A DNA stretch of 64,000 bases from Laguncularia racemosa (taxonomy: Eukaryota; Streptophyta; Magnoliopsida; Myrtales; Combretaceae): contig JBBMOL010000046.1 of the NCBI GenBank assembly GCA_037954665.1, positions 1,612,001 through 1,676,000 on the forward strand. Reading direction: 5' to 3'. This document shows, piece after piece, positions 1 through 13,200 of the stretch. The notes beneath the pieces are model-generated. The model saw only the letters and a list, made by a program, of their open reading frames with translations, was not told the origin of the DNA and ran no database searches. A program made the translations under genes and the position numbers. Each line of letters starts with the position of its first letter. Within the stretch, counting starts at the first letter, position 1.

Positions 1-961
1 TAAGCAAGTACGCACATTTTTTGGCCTTGTCTCACCTATACACAACTCCCCAGGTGGCCAAGTTATATCTGGAACAGGTGTTCAAGCTGCATGGGCTACC
101 AGAAGGTTTGACTAGTGATCGAGATCCTATATTCATTAGTCACTTCTGGCAAGAATTTTTTAAGCTACAAGGGGTCGAGCTAAATCTGTCCACAGACGGA
201 TGGACAAACGGAGAGGGTCAATAGATGCCTGGAAACCTATCTCAAGTGTATGACCAGTGATAGTCCTAGGAAATGGGGGCAATATTTAGCAGTGGCTAAA
301 TGGTGGTATAACACTAACTACCACTCGAGTGCTAAAAAGACTCCTTTTGAGATCCTATATGGGTATCCTCCTCCATTGCACCTTCCATACATCCCAGGGA
401 ACTCGCACAACGCCACTGTGGACAACATGTTGACCGAAAGGGAGGAAGCAATTAAGATCTTAAGGTTTCATCTCCGGAGAGCCCAGAATAGGATGAAATA
501 ACAAGCTGATAGGAAGAGGACGGTTCGAGAGTTTAACATTGGAGATAAGGTTTTACTTAAACTCCAACCCTACCGGCAAGGAAGCTTAAAGAGAAACCAA
601 AACCCTAAGCTAGTAGCTAAATATTATGGGCCCTACAAAATAATAGACAGAATAGGGAAGGTAGCGTACCGATTAGAACTGCTAGCAAAAGCGGAAATCC
701 ATCACACCTTCCATGTCTCACAGTTGAAGTGCTACCATGGCTTTGGAAGTGATCATCTTCCCTCACTACCTATAGTAACTGAAGAAGAAGAGTTAGATTT
801 GGTACAAATATTAGACAGAAAAATGGCAAAAAGAGGGAATATTGCGGAAACCATGGGACTCATCTTATGGCGATATCGTTCCCCAGCAGATGTGACTTGG
901 GAGTTCTTGGAGGATTTGAAGCTCAGATACCCTTATTCTCCCTTGTGGACAAGGGAGTTTT
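1..961 (+). pseudogene. Ty3/gypsy pol remnant: integrase core to chromodomain
   Basis: The window opens inside a retrotransposon integrase. The second catalytic aspartate lies in TSDRDPIF (111-134). A small deletion with a frameshift near 190-205 removes the usual His-Pro-Gln before TDG. The frame then continues through the end of the core (KKTPFEILYGYPPP, to about 380) and the C-terminal domain (IGDKVLLKLQP, AKYYGPYKI). It ends in a chromodomain-like module, WRYRSPADVTWE (about 868-903), which marks a chromovirus. An in-frame TAA (499-501) stands where a glutamine codon is expected. The element can make no active enzyme. A polypurine tract and a 3' LTR follow directly. The 5' part lies outside the window. 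Confidence 0.88.
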
Positions 962-974
962 GAGAGGAAGGGAC
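962..974 (+). promoter_or_regulatory. Polypurine tract of the first gypsy element
   Basis: A purine-rich run (gagaggaaggga plus c) lies between the pol stop codon and the TGTAAC start of the LTR. This is the expected place for the plus-strand primer of an LTR retrotransposon. Confidence 0.6.
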
Positions 975-1677
975 TGTAACGAGGAGAAATAGAATTAGGG
1001 TTTCTGATTAGGGTTCGGGAAAGTCGAGAAGAGGAAGGGGAAAGTAACTGAGAGTATGCAGTGTCAGAGTCGAAGGAGTGAAGTGAAGTGAAGTGATGGG
1101 CACGCGTGAGTAGAAGGAAAGGAAGCTGTCGGTCGTTCCGGGTAGTAGGCTAAGGCTAGGAAGAAATAAAGGGCCAGACTCGTGGCAGTATTGGGCTAGA
1201 AGAAGTAGAGGCCATTCTATGGGCTGTCTACCATCCATCGAAGCCCGCCCATAGCAGGAGCAACAGATTTTAGAATTATTCCATAACAACTCATATGGGT
1301 TGTTAGCAATATTAGATAGAATATATATACATGTAAGGGAGGTGAAAGAGAGTTTTTTTAATAAGAAAAACAGAACTTTTCCTCCGAATTTGCTTGAATC
1401 AATTTGCATTCGAATTGATTTCATTATTCCCATTACATTATCAGATGTTGAATGAAAATCATTTAAGAGAATTCTCTCTTCCTTTGGTTCTGGCAATAGA
1501 ATTACCTTAGGTTTCTTCATCTTAAATGCTTAGAGAAATCGATCTTGATAGCTTAGGTTCTAATCGGCGGGTTCGATTGGGGTCGGGTTACGCACAATAC
1601 TTGATTCAATTTGATTCTTGGGTTTTGAATCCTCTATTGATCATTGGGTCATAGATCAATATCTAGGGTTCGCGTCA
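975..1677 (+). repeat. 3' LTR of the first gypsy element (end approximate)
   Basis: It begins TGTAACGAGG straight after the polypurine tract. A TATA-like stretch (tagaatatatatacatg) lies near 1315. The right end is set tentatively at GCGTCA (1677), because the partner LTR is outside the window and the target duplication cannot be tested. The long minus-strand ORF inside it is a chance reading frame. Confidence 0.55.
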
Positions 1678-4289
1678 GACCATATTGCATGTTAATTCGC
1701 AATTTAGTTCAATTTAGCAAGTAATGCATCCCCATTTGATTGTATTCTTATATATTGATTTCTAATATATATTCATATAGCCATTAGTCGACTTTATATA
1801 GTTTTTAAAATTCAACTATTTGCTATTGAATTTACAATTATCATAACAAATGGCCATAATTTTTTTTAACAACCAAACTTGAGCTTCTTAATATCACATT
1901 GTAACTCCAATATCATCAACCAAGTAGCTAGTTTACTTAATATTATTAAACTTATTTAATTTGGCTTAAACAAACTTTGCTAGAATACGGGGTTAAGCCG
2001 ATAAAAAATCTATTAAAAATATAAAACATGATCAACTCCCAAAACTTTATCACCTAAATTAAATATAACCTTTTAGGGATTTATACCAAAAATTAGTTAG
2101 AAACTACAACATTTAATAGTCCTGATTTAGTATTTAATTCTCGTTTACAACAGAGCATTTGTTAAAAACCACATATACATATTGTGAATTTTACTAAAGT
2201 AAAATTATTAAATTAATCTACATACAAAAATATGTCAAGAAACTAAAAGCATAATTTTTCATGATGATATGATATTTTTAACAAATTAAAAGAGTTACGG
2301 GCAAAGTGAGGTGGCTCACCATTGCTAGAGTTACGGTGCTCCGTCGGCCACCACCACTCGTCGGCCAAAACCCCTCCCCCTCAAACCTTTGACCCCAACT
2401 TGGCCACCATCAGCTTCTATCTTTGTATTGTCCTTCACATTTTACTATTTTCCTTGCAAAATTCTAATTGTTTTTCCTCTATTCCTTACCATGGGTAGTT
2501 GCATGCTATTTCTTGAGTTGATTTCCAGAGGTTTTTCAAATTGAGGGGGGTGGCTCGGTGAAACATAGCTGGAGTTGTTATTGATATTACCTATGCTCAG
2601 GATAATACTTTTTCTCTCACTTCCTAAGCCAAGCTTGCATGCTGTTTCTTGAGTTCATTTCTAGAGGGTAGGAATTCTACAGAATCAACAAAATTGAAAA
2701 ATAGGATCTACTTTCAACGGATTAGCTCATTATGTAATGATTATTATTCATAATTTAATTAATTTTTTTTTTAAGACCTACCGTCCCAAAAATCTTGTAG
2801 CCATTTCAGATCCTCCTCTTTGGACTTAAAGATTCACCAGCATATTTATTTCTATCTTTCTTTTCTACTGTTTTACGCATTCTTTTTTTCTTTTCATAGG
2901 TTGTTAAAGCCTTTTTCTCTTTCTTGAGTGCCACTGCTGTAAGGTTGAGTCATTTGGATATGTTTTAGAGCTACAAGAATTTATTATTTATAGGCAAATT
3001 TCTTAAATCTTTTGACCAGACATTTCTGGGAAAGGAAATCTAATCTCTGTTGCAAATATTTACCTTCCTAAGAGATTCGATTTTATTATCTTATCTTACT
3101 AAAAATAAAATAAAATTAGTCAAACGCCTCTTTAGAGTTATTAAAGGTCATTTTTTCCATAACTTCTACACTTTCCAAACAACTCACTCAGCCATCTTAT
3201 TTAAGAGTTTTTACCTTTTTTTACCAAAAGACTTAATATTTTTAAATTACTCTCCCCTTCGGTCTAAGCATTATGTTCAGATCAGAAACATTATTTGTTG
3301 TACTTCTTGAGTTAACAAAAGGGACTACGAATTCTAATTTCATTTCTTATGTATTTGAACCTATCTTTATCCAAGGTTTAGTGAATATATATCTACAGGT
3401 TGTAAATCTATTGAAACAAATTCTATAGATAATTCACCATTAGATACATGATCCCTGTAAAATGATATCAAATTCTAGATATTTAGATTTAAAATGTTGA
3501 ACGGGATTTTTTTTTTTTTGTTAGATTTATAACACTCATCTTATCACACTTAATTGTTTGATTCTCCACCCCATCATTTATTAGTTTAGGCTATAAGAGC
3601 TTCCACATCCTCCTCTTCTTAAGTTTGCTTCCTTGTCTTGAAGTTGACCCTGTTGCTTCATAAGCTTGTCAATTTCGACCTTATTATTTGGTATAAGAGA
3701 GCTAGCACAATGGGTCAGGTTCAAATTGCACTCCTTCAAGTTGACAAGGATGTTTTCAAACACAACCAACTTGCCCTTCAATATGAGCAACAAAGTCCTA
3801 ACTGACTGGGCAGAGAATTATTGAGCTCTTCTCGCCAACTTGCCCTTTAATATAAGATCAGTCTCCTCCTAGCACTACAGTATATGCAATAGGGTATGTA
3901 AAACTGTATCAGCCCTAATATTATCAGGCTTTACTCTTTATACACATATCATCCTCTGTTGGATGCGTCTTTTTCTTGCATACACAAATCGAGACAGATC
4001 ACGCATCTTGAACCATGAGAACTACTAGATGCAGTGCATTAACCGAGAGCGTACCAAGTATTTTCCCAGTTTATCAAAAGGCATCTACATAGAAGGTACC
4101 TCGCACTCGGATGTAACTTTATTATAACGAATTCCTAACGTAAGAGATTGTAAGTTTTGCAAAAGGCCTACAAAAACTAAAATAAAACAATCACTCTTCC
4201 ATTGCATTCCAACTTCATATATATGACTACAAAGAATGTTGTTTGAGATTAACATACAAGTGCAAAAATTACAAAACTTTCGTGAAGAA
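1678..4289. other. Intergenic region, no supported gene
   Basis: AT-rich DNA with poly-T runs (for example 3508-3520) and no ORF I can assign. A 70-codon minus-strand frame (3581-3793), rich in Leu, Lys and Gln, could be a fragment of a retroelement coiled-coil ORF, but I cannot support it. The part nearest 4290 should hold the 3' UTR of the BIG gene; I see no decisive polyadenylation signal. Confidence 0.5.
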
Positions 4290-7200
4290 TCACCGCATTA
4301 TTATTGGTCCTATACATGATTGAAAAATGTTTGTAAGAACACGTTGGATTTCCCCTGAACTGTGCTCGCTCCGCACGAGATCTACCAAGAATGGGAAAAA
4401 CTGCCAAACACGCCTCCTAAAGGAATCTCCCTCTAAACCACTTAATATTCTTAATGCTGCCACAACTAGTGAAGTTCTGGCTGTCAATTCTTCCTTCTTT
4501 GCTGATCCTATTGGAAGAATCCACTGAACAACTACCTGATCAACTGATTGCATTTGAGCAGGTTCAGGCCTTGTGCAAGTCAGGTATATTTGCAATACTT
4601 CCATACATACAGCAACAAGTTGTGATTCTATATCCATCTCACTGGACAAATCTGGAAAATCCATTAGCAAATTCTGGAGAAAGTTAAGATAGTTCTGATA
4701 AGATTCATTTTCAAAATGAACCACTGGTGGATCAGAAAGCTCTAGAATAGAACACGCTCTCTTAAGCTTCTTCTGCAGGATCACATTGGTATTCAGCTGG
4801 TGAGCATGTGAAGCCACCAAGGAAAATATCATAAGGACGGTGGAAATGTTGCCTTGAGAAAGAGACTTTGGATGCGATGTGTACAGATCAGTCACAACCT
4901 GATGAGGGGAAGAAAAAGGGGTTATACCTCTTGCACAACCACAGGAAAGTCAAAGTAGACAGTGAGAAGTTTAAGACACATTTTCATACATCGTCATGTT
5001 AGGGGACATAAATTCCTAAAAAATCTTCAAAGGATAGCCTAAGGAGAATGGTTGAATTCATGTGGAAAACCCACAATACCATAGGTCAAGAAAGAGGCAA
5101 CCTAGTAAAACTTCAGGATCATGTTTTTAATGATAAACATCTTCCACTTGGCTTTAATTTTTTCCCCCTGAAGAAACAATGACTGGAAGATGGATCTAGA
5201 GATGGGCTTGTGGCTTTCCAGTGGCATATTTTGTGTATTCATGTACATAAAATACAATTGTACTTAGTTAGCCATAGCTCCACATGGAGGAATAACTAGT
5301 AACTCCAGGCTCCAACAGCTTTTAAGACATCTTCCATTTGACTTCATTTCCCTTCCCCACCCCAAAGAACCCTTGACTGAAAGATGAAAGAAGACCCTAA
5401 TGGATGTAGGGGGGTCATGCATAATGCATTTATGTAGAAGTGTAAATACACCTAGATATTAAAACTGAAGATTACCTGAATGATGAGCAGCTGCAAAGCA
5501 ATATGACTCTTCATTCGTGAAATTACATATGCTGCTGTTTGAAGATCATCATCCTCAATATCATTGTTACTCAGAACATGATCAGAATAGATGTCCACAT
5601 CCATAATTGACTGAGAACTGTCAGTCAACTCAATACTATCCAATGTTCCTAAGACCTTTGAAAATCCAGGCAGTGTTGACTCTGCTGCTTCCTTCAGAGC
5701 CATATATATTTGTCTCCACTCATCTTCTGAAAGACAGTTGCCCAAGTCATCTGCTAAGCGAACCAATGCAGCAACCCCTGTGCTTGCAGTACCCTGAACA
5801 GGACTCTTAATGAATCCTGTCAGTACAGAAACAACACTGGGCAACCGAAAGCGTGCCACATCAAAGAATTTCACAAAAAGATCTACTAGACAATGCGCTG
5901 CCACAGAAGAAGTTTCAGAATCCCATGTACATCCAGCTCCTTCACTTAGTGACAATCTAGCAGAAGGTGAGGACTGGTCATCCTTTGAATCCATCTCTCT
6001 CTTTTCAGATGCACAAATGAATATAGGAAGAACAACACTGCTGTAAACAGCATTCCAAAAATGGCTGGAGAAAAGATGACCATGGTCCTTTAGAATATTA
6101 AAAAGCACTTCCAAAGAACTTTTTCTGATAGATAATCTGGAATCAGATGTTAGCTTTGACAACCCTGAAATAGTAATTGAAAAACCAAGAATTTAACTTT
6201 CACCATAAACAAACTGCACAATACTATATAAAAATCTCAAATCATGTTTCGAAAGGAGATTTGAGAATAGAACCAAAGGGGGGAAAGGGGAAAGAAAAGG
6301 TTCATGAATGACCTTTTGGCAAGTCATTTCAGATGCATGGACTACCTTTTAAGTCTAACAATGGCTCCTAGTTTTTTGTTTAGAGGATATAAAAGAGAAC
6401 AGAATCTATAAGACCATGCAGAAGCCTAAGTGGAAAGATCCTGACAAAGCAGATACAAATCTAAATTTAGATGAGCTCTAGAAGGAGACAGTTTTTGGCT
6501 TGCAAAAATATACCACACATGAACAGCTGGAGCCACAAGATCCAGTTGTAGAACAGAAGCCTCTTTAAGCAAGATCATTTTGGTATACATGCAAATCAGC
6601 ATTAACAACTTTATAATACTCTATAAAACCTGTTAAGTCTACTATATTTATAGCTTCAAAGTTATCACAATATACCACCATTCATTAGAAGCAGCTTAAA
6701 GAAAACATTTTGTAGCCCCCACCCAGTCAAACAGACAGGAAATGCAGACATGCTGTTATAGTAATCTAGATTTGAGAACCAATTACCAGCAAGTAAGGGA
6801 ATCCAGAAAGATGTATGCTCCTCCTTATCATCAGATGCTTGCATGGTTAGAGGAACCTCACTGACAAGTGAAGTGGCTGAATCATTGTCTCCTCTCTTCT
6901 CAATAGACATAAGTCCACCTTCAGCAAGCTTGACAGCACAGAACCGAAGAAATGCTATGGCATTTAGGCTGACATCACTGCTAAATCGGCTAGTTGTAAA
7001 AGCAAGAAGGCATCTAACACAGTCTGTAAAAATCAATGCTTCAGTTTCAGTTATGTAAGGAAAATACTCCCGAACTATCTTCTCCATGGTCTCAAAGGCC
7101 AACAAAACAATGCTCTTCCTTTCATCAGCTGCTGCAGCAGTAAAAACCTGGGGAAGAATACATAGTTTTGATTATATGGAATCAAAGAAGCTTTCCATTT

Positions 7201-10200
7201 GGTCAACTTAATTGCATATATGAAGCATCCAAGCACTTCAAATAGCCTAACAACACAGATTCCAATTACTTCACACTTCACTGTAAACTGATAACGTAAA
7301 ACAGAAGTACTAGATTAAAAGGTTCACTGCCAGTCACCTACAGGAGAAGGCCAACATTATGATAATTCAATAAAGAAGCAGGGCAAAAAATATTTTGTTT
7401 CATTACAGAGAGCCGATGTGTTGATACAATAAAGCAGCCTAATGCAGCAAGCATGTTTATTTATTAGTGAAGAGGATGCAAATCAATCTACAGACACATC
7501 ATTTTGAAGGATGATCCAACTAAACTTCGAAACAATAGAATTTGTACGGTTCAAGGATATAGATATGGTTCCATGATACTGTCATAGTCCTAGAATTTGG
7601 GTGCACCATAGGCAGAATGAACACAAGCAATTCAATGAATGATGGGCATCAGTTAAAGGATTATTCTAGGAATCTAGTTTAGACACTGAAAGTAGGTACA
7701 GTGACTTGCGAAAACTTATTGATAGTTTATGCCACTCTCCCCAGTCATGGTCATGGGAGGCCAAAACTCTCTTGTATGTGTCGTTCTAAGATTATGTAGG
7801 CTATGAAAACCTCTGGGAGATTCTGAGCCAGGGGTTTCCCCTTTTAAAAAGAGCCTACAGTGGAATTTCACTATGCTTTCCAACCATTAATGCCATAATT
7901 CTTAGCCCCTGAAAATGGCAAGCAAAATATAAGTTCTTACCAAAAAGACACTCTTCCAGCCAGACTTCACATTATTTACACGGCTGAGAACCATCTGAGA
8001 TATGCACCTGACAATTAATTCCCTGATTTCTGCAGAGCTGCTTTTCTGCATCACAATTACAAATGGTCTAAGAAATTCATTCTGAAAATTATAGTTTGCC
8101 AGCTCCTCACGCTCCAAAAACTTCATTGACAACTGTCGCAATGAATCCATCACAAAAATAGCAACAGAAAGATTTTCCGACAAGCCAACTGAGACAAAGA
8201 AATCAGAAAGAACATTCCATATGCGAGACCAAACCAATCTGATCCGATTCATGTTGTAGTGCCTGCATATAAAAGAATGCCATCACAAATGAGTCCACTA
8301 ATCATGAAAGATCAAATGAACGAAATTACTCTCACCATACTAGTAAATTACAGCGACAGAAGTGAAAGAGAAACAGAAATCATATAATCTGAAGCAGATT
8401 AACAAGCAAAGGGAAAAAAAAAAATCCATGCATAAGTTCACTATGCCTAATGGGCAATATTTCTCTGTTTACATAATGGAATGAGATGAAGATAGAATAG
8501 AAAATCAAAAGCATCTTACGCAATTTCAACTATTTTTGTAAGACTGAAAACACGAGGATCCGTTGGAGACTGTAATTCTGACATGGAAACTTTACAAAGG
8601 GCCCTCACAAAAGCAACAATTGCTTCACTGTTTAACCTTTGGCTGTGCACATATACATGGTTCAACTCAAAGTTTCCAATTTGATCAAGCAAATTTAAGT
8701 TTGAAATAAAGTTGCTAATCTGCTCTACAGTTATTGGCCCAGGTGCATTGACTCCAACAGAAGTACTATCATAAGAACCCCCTCTAACAACAGCCATCAC
8801 TGCAGGATTCTGAATAGCTCCTTTTTTCTTCAGAGATGAAATACCCAAGGTTTTAGGTGTTTTATCCTCTGTTTCCACATTGCATGCAGTCAAAAAGGAT
8901 GCATCCGTTGGTGCTCCTTCTCCCAATAATTGGAGATGTTCAATTCGAGAAAGACATGTCAGAATATGCTCCCAGGCTTCCTGAAGATAATTACCATCTT
9001 CAAGGGCAATTGTTATAATTGCCTGCATATATGCAAAGAAATTAAGAAAAACATAGCTCCAAGCCATTTGGACAAAACTAATGGCATCACAGATAGCTGG
9101 GCATTGAAATTCCAACAATTTCTGTGGTAAGTACATCTTGTTTTATCAGTCTTTGGTAAGTAAATTGCAGTACTATGATATATTTATAGATTGAATTACC
9201 AGCATCAACCCAGTTACAAACCACAAATAGCAACTAGCTGCACCCAGATTGAAGCATCTATTTAATCAATCTTGAAAGTCCATTTCCTTTTTTTGGGTTG
9301 TTTTGGGTGTTGGGGGGGGGGGGGTGGGGTTGGGTTGGTGTTGGTGTTGGTGTGTAAGTAATCCATTGCTTATTTTCACAGAAGAGAAACAAATTAATTT
9401 GGTTGATATGCAAGAGGCTCAAAGAAGAAACTTCTCAACCTCTTGCATACAAACTATTTTTCATGAAATGAATAATCAATCTTGAAAATATGAAAATTTT
9501 CTTCTTTTGGCCCTAACAATTACCTTGGGGGCACTTGATAACAGGAATCTTACTATTATGAAACCGTCATAGCTGCTACAAGCCAGGAATGCCTATTTCA
9601 AATTCTGGCTGCGCTCCTTTTATGATGCTAAGCCCACTCTTCATTTCCCCCCCCAGCTTTTCCAACTTTAGACCTTACTATTTAATGATTTCCAACGTTG
9701 CCAACACCATACTTTTTTTTTTCTTGTTAAGGGTGGGAAGGGAGGGATTGGTTACATCATACATACCTTCACAGCATCGACATTTTTTTGCTTCATGTCT
9801 GCAGCACAATGGAGATAAGTAAACTTTGCAACAGAAGTCATGAAAGCATCTCTTTGAGTCTGCATACCCATAACAGCAGTAACGTGTACAGCATATCGAA
9901 AGCCCTGCAAGCACTGAGTTGTAGCAAGTCGATCATCACTTTGGTCAAGGGTCATACTGAAGGCAGCCAGCATGGGACCCCAGCAGACCTCCACCATGAA
10001 TCTCAGTATTGCTGGGTCCATCACAGAATGATATATAGACCTGCAAAACCAACTTGCACCATCAAAAAAAAGAAAGGTAATGTGTAGAAAGTTAATATGA
10101 GTCACGTTGACATGAAATGAAAGAAGTAAAATAACTCAATCAATTAAATTATATTGCCAACGTTCCTACAAGTTACATTCTTCAAATACAATGATCACAT

Positions 10201-13200
10201 AAATGTGTACAGGCAAACCTAGATTATCTTTTCTGGCAATTATAAGAAAATTAGTGTATGCCAATTGATAGCAAAAGCAATTGTCTCAAAATGTTAAGGT
10301 GTTCCTACGATATGGGATATGCTCACTCAACTATAAATAAGATGAAAGAGACAGCCTTCACTCTCAAGACAAAAATCGGCCTTGGGTTGAATCCTACCAA
10401 GGCCACTTTTTTGGAATACCAACACACTGCATTTTATATAATTAACCAGTGCCCGGGTCATATGGGGTGAATTATGTGCTAGAATGTGGCTGATCGAATT
10501 ATGGGCATACCCCTCAATTAACTCCCTGAAAAAAAAGTAAAGAGGTATATTGCAAGGATTTTTTGTTGTGTTCTCTAGGCAGACAGTCTTAATAGCTCAC
10601 AAGCTCTTTACAACACATTTGAAAAGACAGCAAATCTACCAAAGAAAGCTTACTCTGATTTTCCTGACTTGGCCTTAAACTGCTCCTGGATGTGTTTTAT
10701 AAGAAGTCCATTTGCACCAAGTGGTTTTTCCTCTGTCTGCTTCCAATTGACCAGGTTCAGGATACCTTCCAGACCCAACAGTTTATTAAGGCTGTTTGCC
10801 TGCTTGTTCTGCTGCGATGAAGAATCAGATTTCATCTTTATTTCATTTTTTACAATCTGATCATAAAGGGCACCAAGATACTCCTCTGGTAAATCCTTCC
10901 CATCATCTATTCCACGATTGTTACGAATGAAATCTGCCTTGCTCATCTAAGGTAAACAACCAGAGAAAAAAGTATAAGATTCGGTTTATATTATGGTGGA
11001 CTAATTTGCACAACTATCCAACAATTTTTTGGGGTCAAATGGCTAAATATCCACATTGCAAATCAGGTTGCCATCAATCAAGTACAATTAACAAAATAAG
11101 AGAGTATAATCACAATTGTCAATAAATTTCTTGGTTGAGTATTATTTCAGCTAGTATTCCTGAAAATGCCAAAGTTACGTAGAAGGCATACATAGGGGCA
11201 CAAACTAACTCAAACAAGAGGACAGAAGGGAATTGAAAAGGAGAAAAGGAGAAAAGGAGAATAATCCATCAAACCTTATTTTTGACCATACTATTGTGAG
11301 CATCTGTGTTTAGCAAGATCACAGAGTAAGCAAGAACGTATGCAGTATCAGCCCTAGTAAATGAATTCGGATTGCATTTACAATAGCGCTCAGCAAACTT
11401 TTCCATAATCCGATCAATCTTCTGCGCCTCTCCAGGTAGTCTAAAGCCCCGAAGGAAAAATCTTATGGCAGCACCAAAGTCCATGTCTTTAAAATTGAAA
11501 GAATCAACATAAGCATGCATAACTTTCAAAGAAAAGTCATCTCTTTCACCCAAGTAATCACCTATTGTGATTTCATTCAAGCCACTAGTGTTCTTTAGAA
11601 AAGAAGCAACTTCTTCTGGAGAGCCACCAATTTTCTTAGTGTTGATAAGAAACTCCACCCCCTTTGAAGGTTTCCGGTTAAAAAGCATAATACCTTTCTG
11701 CAATGAAGACAATCAGTTTAACCCATCATGGCTGTAGACTAAATGATTTCAAGGGAAAAAAAATTAAACAAAGGAACAGTAATCACATTGAGAAATTTTT
11801 CTTTCAGATCCTAGTATCACATCAAGCAGAGCAGTAACTCTGACAACTTCAGGAGAAAAAAAAAACAAAAGAAACTTTGTGCAATCCCTGTGGTAAAAGA
11901 AATACTAACCTGTAGCTCAATTTTATAAGCTCGGCGCTGCTCAAGGGTAGTAGCATCAGACATTTCAGGATTCACTTCTGTATGAAGATCATAATCAGAA
12001 GCACTTCCATCTTCTCCATTTACAGTTGAGTCAGAATCAGTTAAAGTATCACCCTCACACTGCCTTGACAAATAGGAATCCCCTATTTTTAGCTGCTGAT
12101 CCATCCATGCTCCCATGGACTTAATGATGCCCACCAAGCACTTCACCGATTCATGCCGAAAGGTGATATCCTGGACTGGTGACAAAGTGGTGGCAGAACC
12201 AGGAGGTGGCCCCAGGGCAGTTTTGAGTAGACCATTGACAGTCCTGCAATCATCTGATGGAATTATAAGGGTTTTAATACACTTTACTAAAGCAATATGA
12301 AACTATCAAATTTTATCAATAGATTTTCTTTTCCCCTTTTTTAATAAGTTTCATGTGACTCATTCAGATGCAAGGGACCAGACTGACGGGACTTTATTTT
12401 CTAAGAAAGACAACAACCAAATACACAAAATATGAGTATCTCCAAACAGATGCAATGGACCTGATTGGTAGGAGTTTATTTTCTAAGAAAGCCAACAACC
12501 AAATACACAAAAATATAAGTAGCTCCTAAGAGAAGCACATGCATGTATGTCATCATATAGATGTGCCACTGCCAACCTACATAGGAAAAGCCCAAGCACA
12601 GAGGAGGGCAATATAGTAGTCTCCATAGCTTCTTTTCCTAAGTTACTGTGCTCCATGCCCTCCCACAAACTGGAGAAAAAGTTGGAGCAGCATGGGAATG
12701 AACTAAAAAACTTTTGGTAGAGCATTTCAGAGAGAGATCAAAGAGAAATCGGCTGTATATCTTTATCTGTCAAAAAGTTATCTCAAGTTAATAGTATCAT
12801 TGCAAGCCCATGAGCAAGGACAGCCTGTTAGAGATGCCCTTTGGAGAAAATAGTATTCTAAGAAGCACACGCAATAGATGTGGTTTCTCTTAAAGAAAAT
12901 ACACGTAATGGATGCGTATTAGATGCAGCTTCATAACGGACTAACGGTCCTCTATTAAATTAGTAATAGTCATTGTTAATAGTAATTTTGGAGAGTGCAT
13001 AATAGATGCATATTAGACGCAGATTATTAATTATTTTCCTTTTTTGTAACAAATTACTTGTATAAATATCTCTATAGAGATCAGTAATGGACAAGCAAGA
13101 AGATTGTTATCAATTGGTTTAAAGTAGTTTTAGTTTAAGAGATTAGAGAGTTCTCTCTTAATGAGCTCTTGAGCCTAATTTCATCATAGGTACTAATAAG

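Noticed and set aside
1008..1520. 170-codon minus-strand ORF
   Set aside because: It lies inside the LTR of the first gypsy element. It has no motif, and its composition follows the purine-rich LTR strand.
9310..9355. G-run and TGGTGT repeat in a BIG intron as a functional element
   Set aside because: A simple low-complexity tract; it may form a G-rich structure, but nothing else supports a role.
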